Assembly (NCBI RefSeq): GCF_000002985.6
Contig: NC_003282.8
Coordinates: 7,626,001 to 7,690,000 of the forward strand
Source of the DNA: Caenorhabditis elegans
Lineage: Eukaryota; Nematoda; Chromadorea; Rhabditida; Rhabditidae
Direction of reading: 5' to 3'
Length of the DNA: 64,000 nt
Of this stretch, positions 33,060-46,879 are shown piece by piece. The notes beneath the pieces were generated by a model. It ran no database searches. It was not told the origin of the DNA and worked only from the letters and a program-made list of their open reading frames with translations. The first letter of the stretch is position 1, and the number at the start of each line of letters is the position of its first letter. Both the position numbers and the translations under genes were made by a program.

Positions 33060-36000
33060 ATGCGATTAATATGGACTTGTTGGTTGTGGGTGGCTCTCGT
33101 CATCTCATTTACTTTTGCAGGTATGTCTTTACTTTTTTAAGAAGTGAAAAGATCAACATATAAATATTCAAATGTTTAGAGGGAGGTTTTGAGGGGGATT
33201 AATAAAGATTGGTGGTCTCTAGTGATGAGTCAAAGTTTGTTAATGCTAATCTTTGACAACGATTTTTGTTTTTTTTTAATGCTTTCCCTCGCAATATCTA
33301 TAGATATTGTTTATTATTATCCAGTATCAGAGGATATTCAAAGAAAAAAAAATAAAAAGAAAAACAGAGATGTCTAGGTAAGAATACATCCACAATTGAG
33401 CTAATTATATTCTTTTTCCAAGCATATTTTCCGTTTGCATTCTACATTTCTCGTTGTCATGAGATATTTTGTAAAAAGAAAAACTGCTTCTGATGATGAC
33501 GACAATTGAAAAATTCACAAAAAAAGCCCGTTAGATTCCAGATGTCCGAGAGCCCGAATCGCCTATTTTCTTTCACAACGAGAAATTAATGACGATTCGT
33601 TTCGTTTTATTTCTCGCCGCCGCCGCCACCAACTGTTTTTCATCTTTTTGTCGAACTCTCGGCTCTTCCTCGAGACATCTGATTTATATGTTGTTTATCA
33701 TCATCATCATCATGATCAACTTCTATTAGTTTCCGGGATTGAGGAGGAAAAAAACACGCGTTTATCTGGTGCTCGTTTGAAAAGATGAGATGAGCTGCCG
33801 CAGAAAGCCAAACGACTAACCGCAAAACCACTTGTCAAATCACGTTAAGTGATTCATCATAGTCAACTTTTTGAAAAAAAATTGAACTTGAAAGTATTTT
33901 GGGTTCAAAGTACACTTACAATAATTATTCAAAAAAACGGGGGTTTCGAGCAATTCAAATCAACAAAACAGTCTACTTTTACATTCAAAAATTAATGTAA
34001 AAGTATGGAAAAATATTTGAATTGAAAATAAAATTATTTATAAAGTTAAAATAATTTTCAAAAACCTGAAAATGTTCTACCGGTATCAGTCTGCCAAAAA
34101 ATATTTGTATCAGTTCAAAATGGAATCATCTTGCAATGGAAAGCAAAAATAAATATATTATCCAATCAATCAACCACTTTTCTATGCCCATACATCTTAT
34201 TTTTAATTTTAAATACATGATTTCGTAGTGTTGTAGATTTTCCGAGTTTAAGAGCATCCGGTTTTTATGTACATGTTCCCAAAAACAACATGATACACAT
34301 CGTAAAATCGTAAATTTCATACTATAACTTTGAGATTCATAGAGCTAGACGCTACTATTTTATCACCAAATTTCTGAATTTATGTGTAAAACATAAAATC
34401 TTTGTTTTGATTCTTGGCATTTTCTTTTCCAATTTGGTTTCCAAAAATTTCGAAAGAATTGAAAGCAAAGGGTTATTTGTATTTTGCCTTCAGCTTCTTT
34501 ATCCATCGTGAGAACATCAGGAAAATTGCGTTGCGTGTCTTTGTGCACTTTTCTATCGTCTTGGCTGTCGGTCAAATTACACATACACCCACCCAATTTC
34601 TTTCCTTCATCAAAACTATTCCACTTTGCACTTCAGATCCATCCGGGGTCCGGAATCCTCTCGCACCTTAGATCCCTTCCTTTTTCATACTTCTAAAAGC
34701 TTCCCGTGCACTTTTCTAGAGATAGTTTTGTCTACTATTATCCAAGCGAATAAAAGTTGAGCGTTTCCGGTGCACTTTTAAAAAGTCAAAAGTCGTTTGC
34801 TATTGCAAAATGGAATTTAATTCTCCAAACTTTTTTCCACTAAAAGGACCTACCAATATGGTCCCTCTACTTCCATAGATAAATTGATTATGCGCGTAAT
34901 TCATAAATTATGAGCAAGATGAGCGGACTTCGTGCTTTCATTTCATCTGGATGTGCACTTTCCTCAACTATGCATTAACAGGGTCCAGTTGAAGAGAGAA
35001 ACAGAGAAACTCATTCAGTTTTTAAGTGACCCAATAATGACTAAGACATTGGACCAGCCGGAAGTCAAGACCACAGGCGACCCAATTGTTTGTTTATACA
35101 AGTCGAATGGCATGCGGAAAAAGGTTTTTCGAAATGTCTCAAAAGCAGCACAACGAGTAGTGGACTCCATTAAGAATTTGGGGTTATTTCTTTTTTAATG
35201 AGCGTTTGTTTAGGACCTTGTGAACAATATTTGTGGTAAACAAAACAGTGATAATTGTTTAGAAATCAATGATAATTGTTTAGAAACAATATACTTTGCT
35301 CCTACAGTTCTTAACCTTATCACTATGGTATGGAATGTTAATTTCAGGGTTCTATGGTAAATTTTGCAAACCTAATTTTCTTCTGAAGCACCTATACTTG
35401 TAGACATCATAATAAATAAAATACTGTTATGAAAAATGTTTTTCTTTTGAAAAACGCATATTTTAGTTTTAAAAAAACTAGATTTAAAACTTGTCACATT
35501 GAATTGGAAACTTTCAGATTTTCTATAAAACATGCATGCACCTTTTTGGTACCAAAAAATAGCTCACAGGAAGTATTTTTGCTCTTCCGGCATCACCCTA
35601 ACTCTATTCCACTTTTCTTGTCTAGAGTACATATGTTTCGTCATGGAGATCATCTAGATTTTGTTATTTGAAACAATAAGGATTTTTTCTCTCACACATC
35701 GTTAGAATCCATTTTTCTTGTTAGGGAAGGACCTTCTTCATTCAAAATTTGATCAACGAAAGGACGATAGCTTGTGAGAAGTGTGCGGGGATAAAGAAAA
35801 AAGAAAAAGAATGGATCCCCCTGGGTACATTATATCTTAAACGCCTCTTTTCTCTCTTATACAAAATGAAACCACTCTTTGTCAAAAGTGTATTGTGAAG
35901 GTTAGATTTTGAAAAATGGTGATGGGATTGGGAATATCACGCTGAATAATAGATATGATCAAAATTTTTCTATATTTTTGGTGAAAGAAATTTTAATATT

Positions 36001-38033
36001 TAATTTCCAGGAGGACATCAAGTAAAATGCTTCTGCGATCGAGACTCTTGTGACGATAACTTGTTGTGTCAAGGAGATTTTTGTTTTATCGGGTTGCATC
36101 GAAGTGACGACAGTGAGTTTTTTTGATGGCGGGCATCTAGGCAACATTGAAAAGTTTATGGAAACGTTATATGTATGTATACTGAAGAAAAACAAATAAA
36201 TAGCAAGAAAATGTGGAACATTTTTGAAATTCACAAAGTTCACTTAAACCCGATAAGAATATTTAAAAGTAAAGCTTGGAGGGTAATTCGCCGTTTGTAA
36301 ATGCCTGTGACCACGAATATTATAGAGGCATTTTGCAAATAGCGAATTTCACCGCCGGACCACTAACATTTTAACAGTACTTTGCAAATCCCGACTCTCG
36401 GTGGTCGCAATTTGCTGAATATTTGCGATTTTACAAGTATCTTATTATATCGCTTTTGTATAACCACATTCGCAACCTACATTTCATAAGTATTTTAAAA
36501 ACCGCGAAAAACTTGTGTAGAGATTTGAGTTCAGTCTATTTATCTTTGCCGAAAGTCTATAAAAGTGCTCATTTCGGTATCATAGTCAAAAGCAAACTCA
36601 CAAATGACTTCATAAAACAAAAATATTTGAATGATTTCAAAAAAAAAAGATTTTAGTATATTTTATTTTTGTTTAGAATATTTTTAATTTTCTGAGTTTT
36701 TTTTTGGCAATTTTCTAATTCAAGAAAGTACTCAAAGTTGCTTACGTCTGCTAATAAATTCTGACTTTAACATTTTTTATTTACACATTTTGAGAAAACA
36801 GAGTTGTATATTTTCCGTAAAGATTTGATTGAAATTGAAAAATTTGAAATCTGAATCATGAGAACCGTTTTAATACTAATACAATTTAAAAAATAATTAA
36901 AAAATCGAAGCGCGAAAAAAATCGGGCAAGCGAAGGTTCATGAAGCTTATTCAAAATTTATGATCTGCATTTTGAGTCGAGAACAACATCAACGACGAGG
37001 AGGCGAAACGAATTATCAGCGAGTTCAATCAGAGCTCTTCTTCACCATTCATCTTGCTCTTTTGAGCCCACCGCAACAGCCACCGGGTTCTTCAATTCGT
37101 CGGCTCGTTTTTGGAGCTCTCTGTCTCTTGAAAAAACATGACGCATTGATGTGGCAGAGTGTGGGTGCAGTTGGCACACCAATTCCCGCGGGACTCTCCA
37201 CTAAAAAGAAGAACCAAAACAAACTTCTCTTCAAATCTTCCCTATCTCTACTACAGAGCTCCTCTCCTGTGAGGCTCTGCACAAATTGTGTCATTCACAC
37301 ACACATACACACATACAAAGTAGTAGAGAATTCAAATTTGTGGAATGGAGAAGAGTGCGTGTGATTTTAAGAGACATTATGTCTACGTATCTCTATTAAA
37401 TGTAATGTTTCGAGGGCTTTTCGTTTGGGGATGAGCGCCCTTCAGGCGTGTTTTGGGTGCAATTGGGCGCGAAAAAGAAGTTCCTGGACCAGAGTAATTT
37501 TGTTGAGAGTTAGGTGTTTTAAAAGAATAAATAATATAACATTGATCTGAAGTGAGCAGATAGATTATAAAACCAATTTTCTTAGTACAGGTACTTGAAA
37601 AAGTTGAACCAACTTATATATTCAGGAGATGTCCCACGACTTCGACAACACTGCGGGACTATTGACGAACTACCGTTTTTGAATGCTCATGTGAATTGTG
37701 ACGAGAGACAGGACAACTGGCAAGAAGTATGCAGATGCTCGGAAGATTTTTGCAACACCTTCGCATTTCTGAGATCATCGATTGATGTTCGACCTGATCC
37801 AAAGGATTCCGTACAGTTTGTGAAACAAGATGCACAGTATCCGATTGAACATCGTCCACAAGTCAGTTTCAATTCTATTAACTTCACACAATAAAACTCT
37901 ACATTTGCAGCCAGAAACGACGTATCGCCAGAATAATTCCTCACTTATTGTCCTTCTGGTTATCATTCCATTATCAGTCGGAGGATTTGCTGTGTGTCTA
38001 ATTTTCCTGAATTACCATTGCAAAATGTGTTGA
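33060..38033 (+). CDS. Three-finger (Ly6/activin-receptor-ectodomain-like) single-pass membrane protein, 173 aa
   Basis: Four exons: 33060-33120, 36011-36112, 37626-37861 and 37911-38033 (174 codons). Exon 1 is a signal peptide (MRLIWTCWLWVALVISFTFA). The ectodomain is cysteine-rich in a three-finger pattern: KCFCDRDSCDDNLLCQGDFC, later QHCG, NCDE, then VCRCSEDFCN. The closing CxCxxDxCN is typical of Ly6/uPAR and TGF-beta/activin receptor ectodomains. A linker follows, then a transmembrane helix (LIVLLVIIPLSVGGFAVCLI), and the protein ends six residues later, so it has no kinase. A decoy, co-receptor or ion-channel modulator role is inference. Introns 1 (2.9 kb) and 2 (1.5 kb) are large for this genome. 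AATAAA lies at 38146-38151. Confidence 0.85.
34981..35198 (+). other. Coding-like segment within intron 1 of the three-finger gene
   Basis: After a TTAACAG at 34975-34981 an open frame reads VQLKRETEKLIQFLSD, MTKTLDQPEVKTTGDP, IVCLYKSNGMRKKVFRNVSK and AAQRVVDSIKNLGL before TAA. Its amino acid balance (Lys/Glu/Val, few Phe/Ile runs) is unlike the translated AT-rich noise around it. No second exon with matching phase was found. It may be a gene fragment or a nested small gene. I do not recognise it. Confidence 0.3.
36281..36352. repeat. Short inverted repeat in intron
   Basis: TAATTCGCCGTTTGTAAATG with CCT is answered by AGGCATTTTGCAAATAGCG with AATTT about 28 bp later. It is in intron 2 of the three-finger gene. 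Confidence 0.65.
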
Positions 38034-38271
38034 CTGATTCATGGATTCTCCTACTTTCTGTTAGCATTTCAGTGAGTTTCAGGGACCGTGTGTGTGGTCC
38101 ACCAATTTTCTCGTAACCTGTGATAATTATGATATTTCATTGTCCAATAAATGTATTTCACCTGGTAACAAAGTTAATTATAATAATATTTATATGCTAG
38201 CTGAAAACAATATGGCAAGGATGTGAAAGTATCATAGTATAAGTATTGAATTAATTATAAAACACGTATTG

Positions 38272-41200
38272 TTAACCGATTGAGAGCCAACTTTGTGAAC
38301 GAGGATGTCCTCTATCACGGTTGAGCATTGAAACGTCGTGCATTGGAGGACGATTAAAATCAGAACATTCTGATATTTCATCTCGTGAAAATACCCGACG
38401 AAGTCCAGTTTGACGACTTCGAGGTTCAGTTATTGTTGTAGTGTTGGTCGGAGTGTGAGCTCTATCTTTTGGATGATTTCTGTAGTAGCAGAACTGAAAT
38501 CAAATGATCATGAAAATACACTTCGAAAAACAAAAATATTGACTTGTTTTCTAAACTTACACAAGAAAAACCAATTAGACAGATAACACACAGAAGGAAG
38601 ATTGAAGCTGCGAGTAATATTGCTGCAAGAATCACAGTTATTCTGGTTACATCACGTCGTAGTTTCTTACCATAAAGGATAACCTGGGCCGTATTTTTCC
38701 TTCCGTGCTCGTTTGAAACATGTGAAGCTGTCAACGTATGAGGCTCTGCTGTCAGTTTTTGCCCAGAGAGGGTCATTGTCCATTCACCAGTTGACACTTT
38801 TTCAGATACTTCTCTTGCAAACCGTCGAGCATCAACATCACGAATTGTGAATTTGACAGTGTTGTCATCCCGAAGAATTACATCTTCAATGCTTCCACGT
38901 GGAATTTTGAAACGTTCAACCAGTGTGTTGATAAGTTGGCTAAAAATATTGAAAAATAGTTTGAAACTCTAACAAGGGAAAATTTACATTTCAGCATCTT
39001 GCATTTTTGTGCTTTTAATTTTTCCACCAGAAAGAGTGAAAGCAATTTGATAAGATTCGGTTGGTACAGGAGCACTTGCATGATCATAAGGAGAAGACAG
39101 ATCCAAACCAATTCCTAGAAATTCGCTCTAATAAATTTTTAAAACTTTGTTTGATACCTGCACAGAAATTATTGCAATCATCACGAGTAGCAAAATTGTT
39201 TAAGTTTCCAGAGCATCCACCATAATCAAATGGAGTACAGGAATGAGTAAGAGAAGAGTAGAAGAATCTTGTTACTGTTGCGGTACATGGCCCAGCATCT
39301 CTTTGAAGATTACATACATATCTCTTTGAAACACAACAAATTCCCTTCTTTTGGCCAGGCATTGTTGAACAGTAATGAGTTGCTGGGCATCTGCAATCAA
39401 ATATTTAGTTCGATAAACTTAACAAATTTTTTAATTTACCCGTTAGTCAGTACAGTACATGAGAATGGTGTGCCGTCTGCGAGTGATGAGAATGGATCTC
39501 CATGGGGGCATGTAAGCCCATTATGTTCTCCGATACTTTTGATAGAATTTGCTCCAGGACAACAAACACCATGCATATTATCATCAAATGCAGTACAATA
39601 ATATCCAACTGGACAAACTGTACTCTGCGTACACGAGTATTGTTGTCGGGTTCGTGTCTCTATAAGAGGACGCAATCCACTGTTACAGGGAGATTTCTCA
39701 CAAGTTGGTACTGGGAGGCACCATTTGTTTGGACAATCAGCTTTTCGTAGTATACAGACTTGCGCATTGGGACACTCAACATGTTCACATGCTGATTTAC
39801 AAATACATTCTGATCTTGGACAACCGATTGAATCAAGAACAAGACCGTATGGGCAAAGACTGGTCGAACATTTTGATAGACACATTGACTGCGCTGAAAA
39901 TATTTTTAAAAAAATTCTGTTTCACGTTCATCCATAATAACTTTGGTATAATAACTTTGGTAATCTACACGTTTTATATTTTCTCTCAAACACACAAACT
40001 TCAGAGATTATCGAAGAAATTCAATATTCAGAAGAAAAAATTCCCACGATTATTTTCGTATAATTTGCTTACACTTGCACGCATTCTTTGTTTTCTTCTT
40101 TCGTGTTCCATGAATCTCTTCTCCACTCAATTCATCGACACACCAACATCGTTTGTTGTCGCATTGCGTCTGATCGTAGTTTCCATTTCTACTGCATACT
40201 GGTAGTGGGGATTTTAGAACTGCGCCGTTCTGGTGTAGGTATTCAAGGGCTATTCGCATTGTTGTACAATCTGAAATTCAAACATTTGGAAAAGGAATTT
40301 CTAAACTTGTCGCACTTGTTGAAAGAGACATCGGAACTGCTTCGACGACCACTGGTGAGTTCCCTCGGTCGACGATCGTTGTTGCCTCGATAACTTCCGG
40401 AGCTGCTGCCACAATTGCCGGGGATATCAGATTAAGTACGGATGACTGTGTATGCTTCTGATGACAACATATTCCCATCTGTAAACATTGTATTAAGAAC
40501 TAGTAGCCCTTGTAGAAAATACAAACCTCCGTTTTCGGGTTTAATACACATTTTGAGTTCTTGCCACAACCTCCATCATTTTCACACAGAATAACATTTC
40601 GATACAAATCTCGTTGTGGAATTGGACATTGAACTTCAACGCAGAATGGTACATCTGGGCACGGGTTTGATGTACATTCTACACGTCGAAGTGCACATTC
40701 CATATTCTGGGGACAATTGAAAGTCTGAAAATGGAGTAAAGTTAATTAAATAGTATTGCTGGAAATAAGAGCTTTTATTGTCTTTTTATTGCAAAGTTTA
40801 ATCAGTATCATGTCAAGAATTTCCATAAAAATAACTCACACTACAAATGTTAATACACTCGCAAACCCCGTTTGCTGGACATCCACTTCCATCAGTTCTG
40901 ATGCCGTAAGGACATCTACTTCCAATGCATTGAGTGGGACATGATTTCGGTAAATTACAGTCTGGTGATTGAAGCCCGATTGTGAACAGACGAGTTCCTA
41001 TTTCTTCAACTCCTGTTGCCTTATCAACACACCAACATTGACTAAAAATCGAATTATTGAAATTAAAGTTGATATATGAAGGTCTACTTACTTTAATCTA
41101 GCATCACATTGATACTTTCTGAAGAGGCCTTCAGGAGTACATTGAACTGGAGGAATAATCAAGTTCACAATTTCAGATGCAATGTTTGACTCAAAAGCAA

Positions 41201-44200
41201 TAAGTCTATGAATACAAGCAGTCGCAATTCTGGGAGCAGAACACATTGTTCCACATGAAGCTTGGCAACATTTCAAAAATCCATGGCAATCCGAATCTTG
41301 ACTACATTGTTCTGTACATCCAGGATTTATGAGGAGCTTTGGGCATGTTCCAAGTTTTCCAGGAGCTGGAGAAACTGGTAAAACTGCATGATGCTCCACA
41401 ATAACGTTTTCAATTTTTGAAGCTTTCTTCTCGATTTTTAATGAGCTGAGAATGGGCCGTCTGGTCGTTTTCGAAGGTTTTGATGGCTTGAATGGTTTCA
41501 ATGTTTTGATTGGCTTAATTGCTAGTTGTCCTGAAAAGAAGATATTTGGAAAAAAAAACAAAATCAACTAGGATTCACTCACTTGTCTCAAATTGGCAAC
41601 TAGTACCGCAACCATTATAACAACATGACGAATGAGTACAATCATAATGATGTCTACATCCTACAACACAAGATGATCCATCAACAGAAGCAAGCATTAT
41701 CGGAATAACAGGACATCTGAGTGATTGTTGAGCAACTTCGGGAGTTGAACAACAAAATGATATATCACCGTATCCACTGTTTTTGCAATGGTATCCAGCA
41801 GGGCAAGATGAAATTGGTGAACACGTGGCAAGGAGATGATTTTCAAGAGCAAGCGGTTCTCCAGTTCCACACATATTTGGAATACCTAATAGATATTGAA
41901 ATATAAATATTCCTTCTAACAGTTTCTAGAACTTACACTTTGCAACTGGTCGACATTCCGGTGTAGTACATTTAACTGGAATCATTCGGCAGACATTTCC
42001 AGCGGGACAGTTCAAAAATTCGCATGGAGATCTGCAGTCACAAATTGGACATCCTTCATTATCACTGTTGAATCCGTACGGACATTGTTCGGCGCAAAAT
42101 CTTGTTGGACAAGGTCGAGGATCATCACAATTTGGAACTCGTGTTGATTTGGTACCAGCGATCTCTTGACCTGATCTACCTACACACCACATAAGACCAA
42201 AATGAGATTGCACTTCGTCAAAGTTTCCATTCAAATCACAATCGGGAATGAAAACTCCCGAATCTTTTTCATTTGACTCGACCCTGAAAATGAATTTATT
42301 TCAATGTTTTTTTCCCAATTTCTTACCCTTCACTTTTTGCAATTGTCAATGCAGCAATTCTTTGATGAATACAAAGAGGAGCTCTATGAGGTTGAGTACA
42401 TCTCATGACACAACCATCAGAACAACATTTATACAATGAAGGACAATCATCATCATTTTTACAGTCTGCAATTGTAGGTCGTTGAAGACAAAATGCTCCA
42501 AGTGGAGCAACATTCAGGCACTCTCCAAAATGAGTTCCGGGCATTGTTTGTTGTATTGAAGGAGTAGGTACAATGCGAGATATAGATGAAGTTACACATG
42601 TCAGCCCACATCCATTCCAACAACATTTTGAAGTTTGTCCACAGTCGGAGTCGGTTTTGCATTCTTGAATACATTTTTCAACTTTTGCAGTGTTTAGGTC
42701 TGTTATTTTTGGACACGTGCCCACGTGTGTTTCAGGTGCTGTAAAACTGATATTTTTTGAATAAAGTTTGAAATAGACTTACATTCAGCTGTACAACAAA
42801 ATCCAAATTCCTGTGTAACCATAGAACAATGCGTAGTCATAATTGCATCAAAGCAATCATTACTTCTGTAACACTTCTTCAAATGAAGTGATGTCTCATT
42901 TTTGACTGCTTCAGAAATTGGACAAGGATTTATGATACATCGAGGGATCTGAACAGTTGGAGATAAGTACATTAGTATGGTAGTTATTAAATAATACACA
43001 CCGTTGGACATGGCTTCGTAACACATGGAACTGTAGTTGGAACACACAGAGAATCTATTCCACAGGTGACACCTTCACATGGATCTACACAATCACACGT
43101 TGCACATCCTCTTTTATCTTTTTTATGTCCATACTCGCATCCAATTGTACCACATTCAAGTTTTTCACATGGTTCTGAAATGTTTAACGATTGAAAATCA
43201 TTTTTCATGGTGACTATTACCTGGACAGTTTGGTGTAATATCTTCTCCAGTTCTGGTCCCTTCTACATAATTTCCTTCTTCATCCACGCACCAACAAAAT
43301 TCAGTGTCACATTGTATTTGCTCAAACGATCCATCTAAAAACTGACTTAATAATTAATCCAGCTTTAAAAGCAACTAACCTGGCCTGCATTTGATCAAAT
43401 CCATTTGTCCCATCTTTTGTAGATTTGTTTTTCGAACAAGACATTTGCTTGTTTGTAGAGGATAAGCACACGCTTTCACACATCCATCGTCACAACATTT
43501 GGCAACTCCAGCACAATCAGTATCATATTCACAGGTATTTTTTCTGAAATATTCAATTAAAAATATATCTTTGTGATAAATTGGAAACGCACTCTAGTCT
43601 GTTACAAAGAACACGTTGTTCAGAAATACAAGTTCCAGCTTTCTCAAATATTTCTTTGGATATTTCAATTAGAGGAGTTGCAATATCTCTGCATCCTGCC
43701 CCACATCCATCAAAGCAACACTTTTGATGTCCACTACAATCATCATCAACTTTACAAGAAACCCTGCACATTTTTGCGTCCAAACTTATAGGAACAATTG
43801 GACAAGAACCTGCATGACGGACAAGAGGTGGAGATAGGCAACACATTCCTCCAGATGCCAATCCAAGTTTATGACACCAGTGAGTTGAAGTTGGGCATTC
43901 TTCATCTTTTGTACAACTTTCAGCATTTCCAATACTGGAAATATATGGCTCTCCGGCTGGACAAAAGTTCAGAACACATCTAGGTTGTGGAACACAGTTT
44001 CCCTTCTGATAACATTGAATTGAGCTCATAACGCATACACTTCCTTGTGGACATTTTACTTCTTTGCATGGATTTTTGCATTTACAGGTTGGACAGGAGT
44101 TTGATCCTCTTTCAAAACCAAATGGGCATGCTACTTTACAAACCAGTGGTTCACATGGGTTTCTACCTGAAAGCGGAATAATTAAAAAAGGTCAGAGAAA

Positions 44201-46879
44201 ATATCTATGCTAATATTGTAGACGCATCTGGAAAGTAGTGCTCGACTCACTTTCACAGTTCGGTTTTCTTCCAATGGCTCGCGATCCGGGCAGCTCTTCT
44301 CCAGTTGCTATGTCCACACAAAAACATCCTTCATCGTCACATTGGTATTGTTCAAAATTTCCTGCCCTGTCACACTTCATTGCATTTCTTAATGAATACA
44401 ATTCAGCTGTCAATGCAAGATGAAAGCAAGCTGAAAATGATGTAGTTGATACCAAACCCAACGAATATCAAACTCACGGGTGCTCCGAACTGGATACATA
44501 CACGAAGTTGAACATCCTTGTCTACAACATCTCTTCATTCCAGCACATTGAGAATCAGAATGACATTCAGTTGCACAGCTAACATTTGATGCAATGATAT
44601 CAATACAATCTGCTACCAAAGAGCTCAAATGTCCCTTGTTATACTTCTCAACATCGCCCGGTTGGTAATGCATCACTGGCTCAATTGGTTTCAATGGTTT
44701 TTTCAGAACATAATCTTCAGGCTGTGTGCAAGATAAAGTGCAGCCATTGAAACAGCATTTCTCATCTTCAGAGCATTCGTGATCCGAGTGACATGAATTA
44801 TCAGGGTAGATGAGACACTTTAATTTGTCAGCGGCTTGGGAAGGACATCTTCCGTCTCGTGTAGATGACGCTGGACCCGAACAACAAAATCCAAGTCCAT
44901 TGTAGCCAATCTGAAAGTTCTATAAATATGCACACTTCTTTCAAAGTATCTAGTACCTTTGAACAAGTTCCTTCGGGACAATCTTTATCAATAGAACACA
45001 ATGCTGTAATTCCATTTCCAAGACGAGAAGGTGGTCCGTGCCTACATGGGTTCAACAGACCTGAAACAAACTTTATATATCTTTGAAGTAACGTTTTTGA
45101 ATCAAACATCGCGGAACAGGGAGACATGGAGGATTTGCACAATCGGGCTCAACCAGCTGACACTGCTCCCAAGTATTTTCACAATTAACATTTCTACAAA
45201 TATCCACACAAGAACATGATGCAATAGGACATCCGAAAATGTCCATAACGTGTCCATGAGTACATTGATTGTGGCACTTTTTCGTACATAAACGGGGTTC
45301 TAAAAATCAATAGTGTAATTGATTTTCTCCAAAAATATATGTTCCAAGACATCAAATACCTCTACACATATCAATCCTTCGTTGTTCTCGACTTATTCTT
45401 GTACCAGCTATCTCTGAGCCATAATGTACATCGACACACCAACAAAACTGAATATCACATTGAATTGATGAGAATCGTCCGTTTCGTTCGCAAAATGGAA
45501 CAAATTCATTTGGAAGTCTTTTATCTTTTAATTTCGAAATTGCTAGAACCATATGAATACATCCAGTTGCTTTGAGAGGTTCCATACAAGTTGATCCACA
45601 TGCATTTTGACAACATTTATCAACACTACCACAATCCAAATCATTTGCACATTGTTTTTGATCAATGCATATTGATTTATTTGATGTTGGAGAAGGACAT
45701 TGACCGACTTTTGTTGTAGGAAGTGGACGAATTGGTGAAGGAGTTGGAAATAGAGAGTTCGCAAGATTTCGTATCGTTGGTGGAATTGGAGTTATATTGA
45801 AATGAGTTGATCCAATATTTGATACAGCTTTAATGAGACGTTGAAAGGAACCAGGGATGTTATTAGATGATGAAGAAACTGGTTGAATTGGAACTTCTCT
45901 GTCGATTTGAAAACTTTTAGCAATTGGAGCAACACATTCTCGTCCACATCCGTTCGAGCAACAGATCAACCGACCACTACAATCAGAGTCTTTTTCACAT
46001 CGAAGTGCACATATACCACCAGTTAATCGTGGGCATTCTTCTCGATTTGATCCTGAATCAAAAAATATGTAATGAGCTTTCATACTTGAAAACAAAAAAT
46101 ACAAAAATTATGTTATCAAAAATTCATTTTCAATTTTGAATTTTCAAAAAATTTATCTTGATTCTTGGAATTATCTTGAAATTAACTTTAATACATATGT
46201 ACATTTCTTTTTTGTAATTTTGAAGAAATTAAATGCATTTTTTAGTTTTTCTTGTTAAGGACATGAGTTGATTTTTTATTTTTTGAGAAATTCTAATATA
46301 GAAGGTTATTATGTGATGTAACCGTTGTTCGTTTTTTTTTCGTTTTTCAATTGTCTTTTATAGAAAATCGAGAAAAATCTTTGGCAAAAAAGGAACAGAG
46401 TATTCACAAAAACGTGTCCGAATACTAGCTTAGCCGTGTAGTAGCCAGATAATTGTCACTTCTCTTCCCAAAAGAGACTGGTCACGCACCATAATTGGAT
46501 GTACACTTACCGAACTTTGGAATGCAGCGTGCTTTCACGCCAATTGCAATGCAACTTTCTGATGGTCCACAAATTGTCGTCTAAAACATTAATATAGAAA
46601 GTAAAATATTATTAAGAACAATTATTTCTCGTTAAATATATTATAGAGTGTTAGAAGAATTCAAAAAAATATCAGAGATCTTTCAAAAAGCCTAACCTGG
46701 CAAGGATCCATTGCACATGTGCAGATACATTGTTGAAGAATATCTTTCAAATATCCAAAAGGGCATAATAAATTACAACTGGTTGGACGGAAAGGACATA
46801 CATTTGGTACACTTGCCGGTAAAAGGTCTATAGAAGACGACAAAAATGGTTTCAGAATTAAAAGATACAGTAACCACAT
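38272..46879 (-). CDS. Giant modular membrane protein: WAP / thyroglobulin type-1 / antistasin-like repeats plus Kunitz domain
   Basis: It starts at 46879 (MWLLYLLILKPFLSSSIDLL, signal peptide) and ends at 38272. First exons: 46879-46697, 46580-46511 and 46052-45360. The last two are an exon ending at 38561 and the exon 38492-38272. Between them run six similar units. Each holds WAP-type four-disulphide cores (for example SDCSGRLICCSNGCGREC), a thyroglobulin type-1 repeat marked by CWCVD-like motifs near 45440, 44325, 43290, 42186, 41035 and 40145 (WCVG at 42186), and antistasin-like CPYG...GCPxCxC segments. A single Kunitz domain lies at about 39165-39350 (ending TRDDCNNFC). Then come a SEA-like stretch, a transmembrane helix (ITVILAAILLAASIFLLCV) and a cytoplasmic tail of about 75 residues. 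WAP, Kunitz and thyroglobulin domains are protease-inhibitor folds, so a cell-surface inhibitor or matrix role is likely. I did not fix every internal exon edge, and a split into two genes cannot be excluded. Confidence 0.82.
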
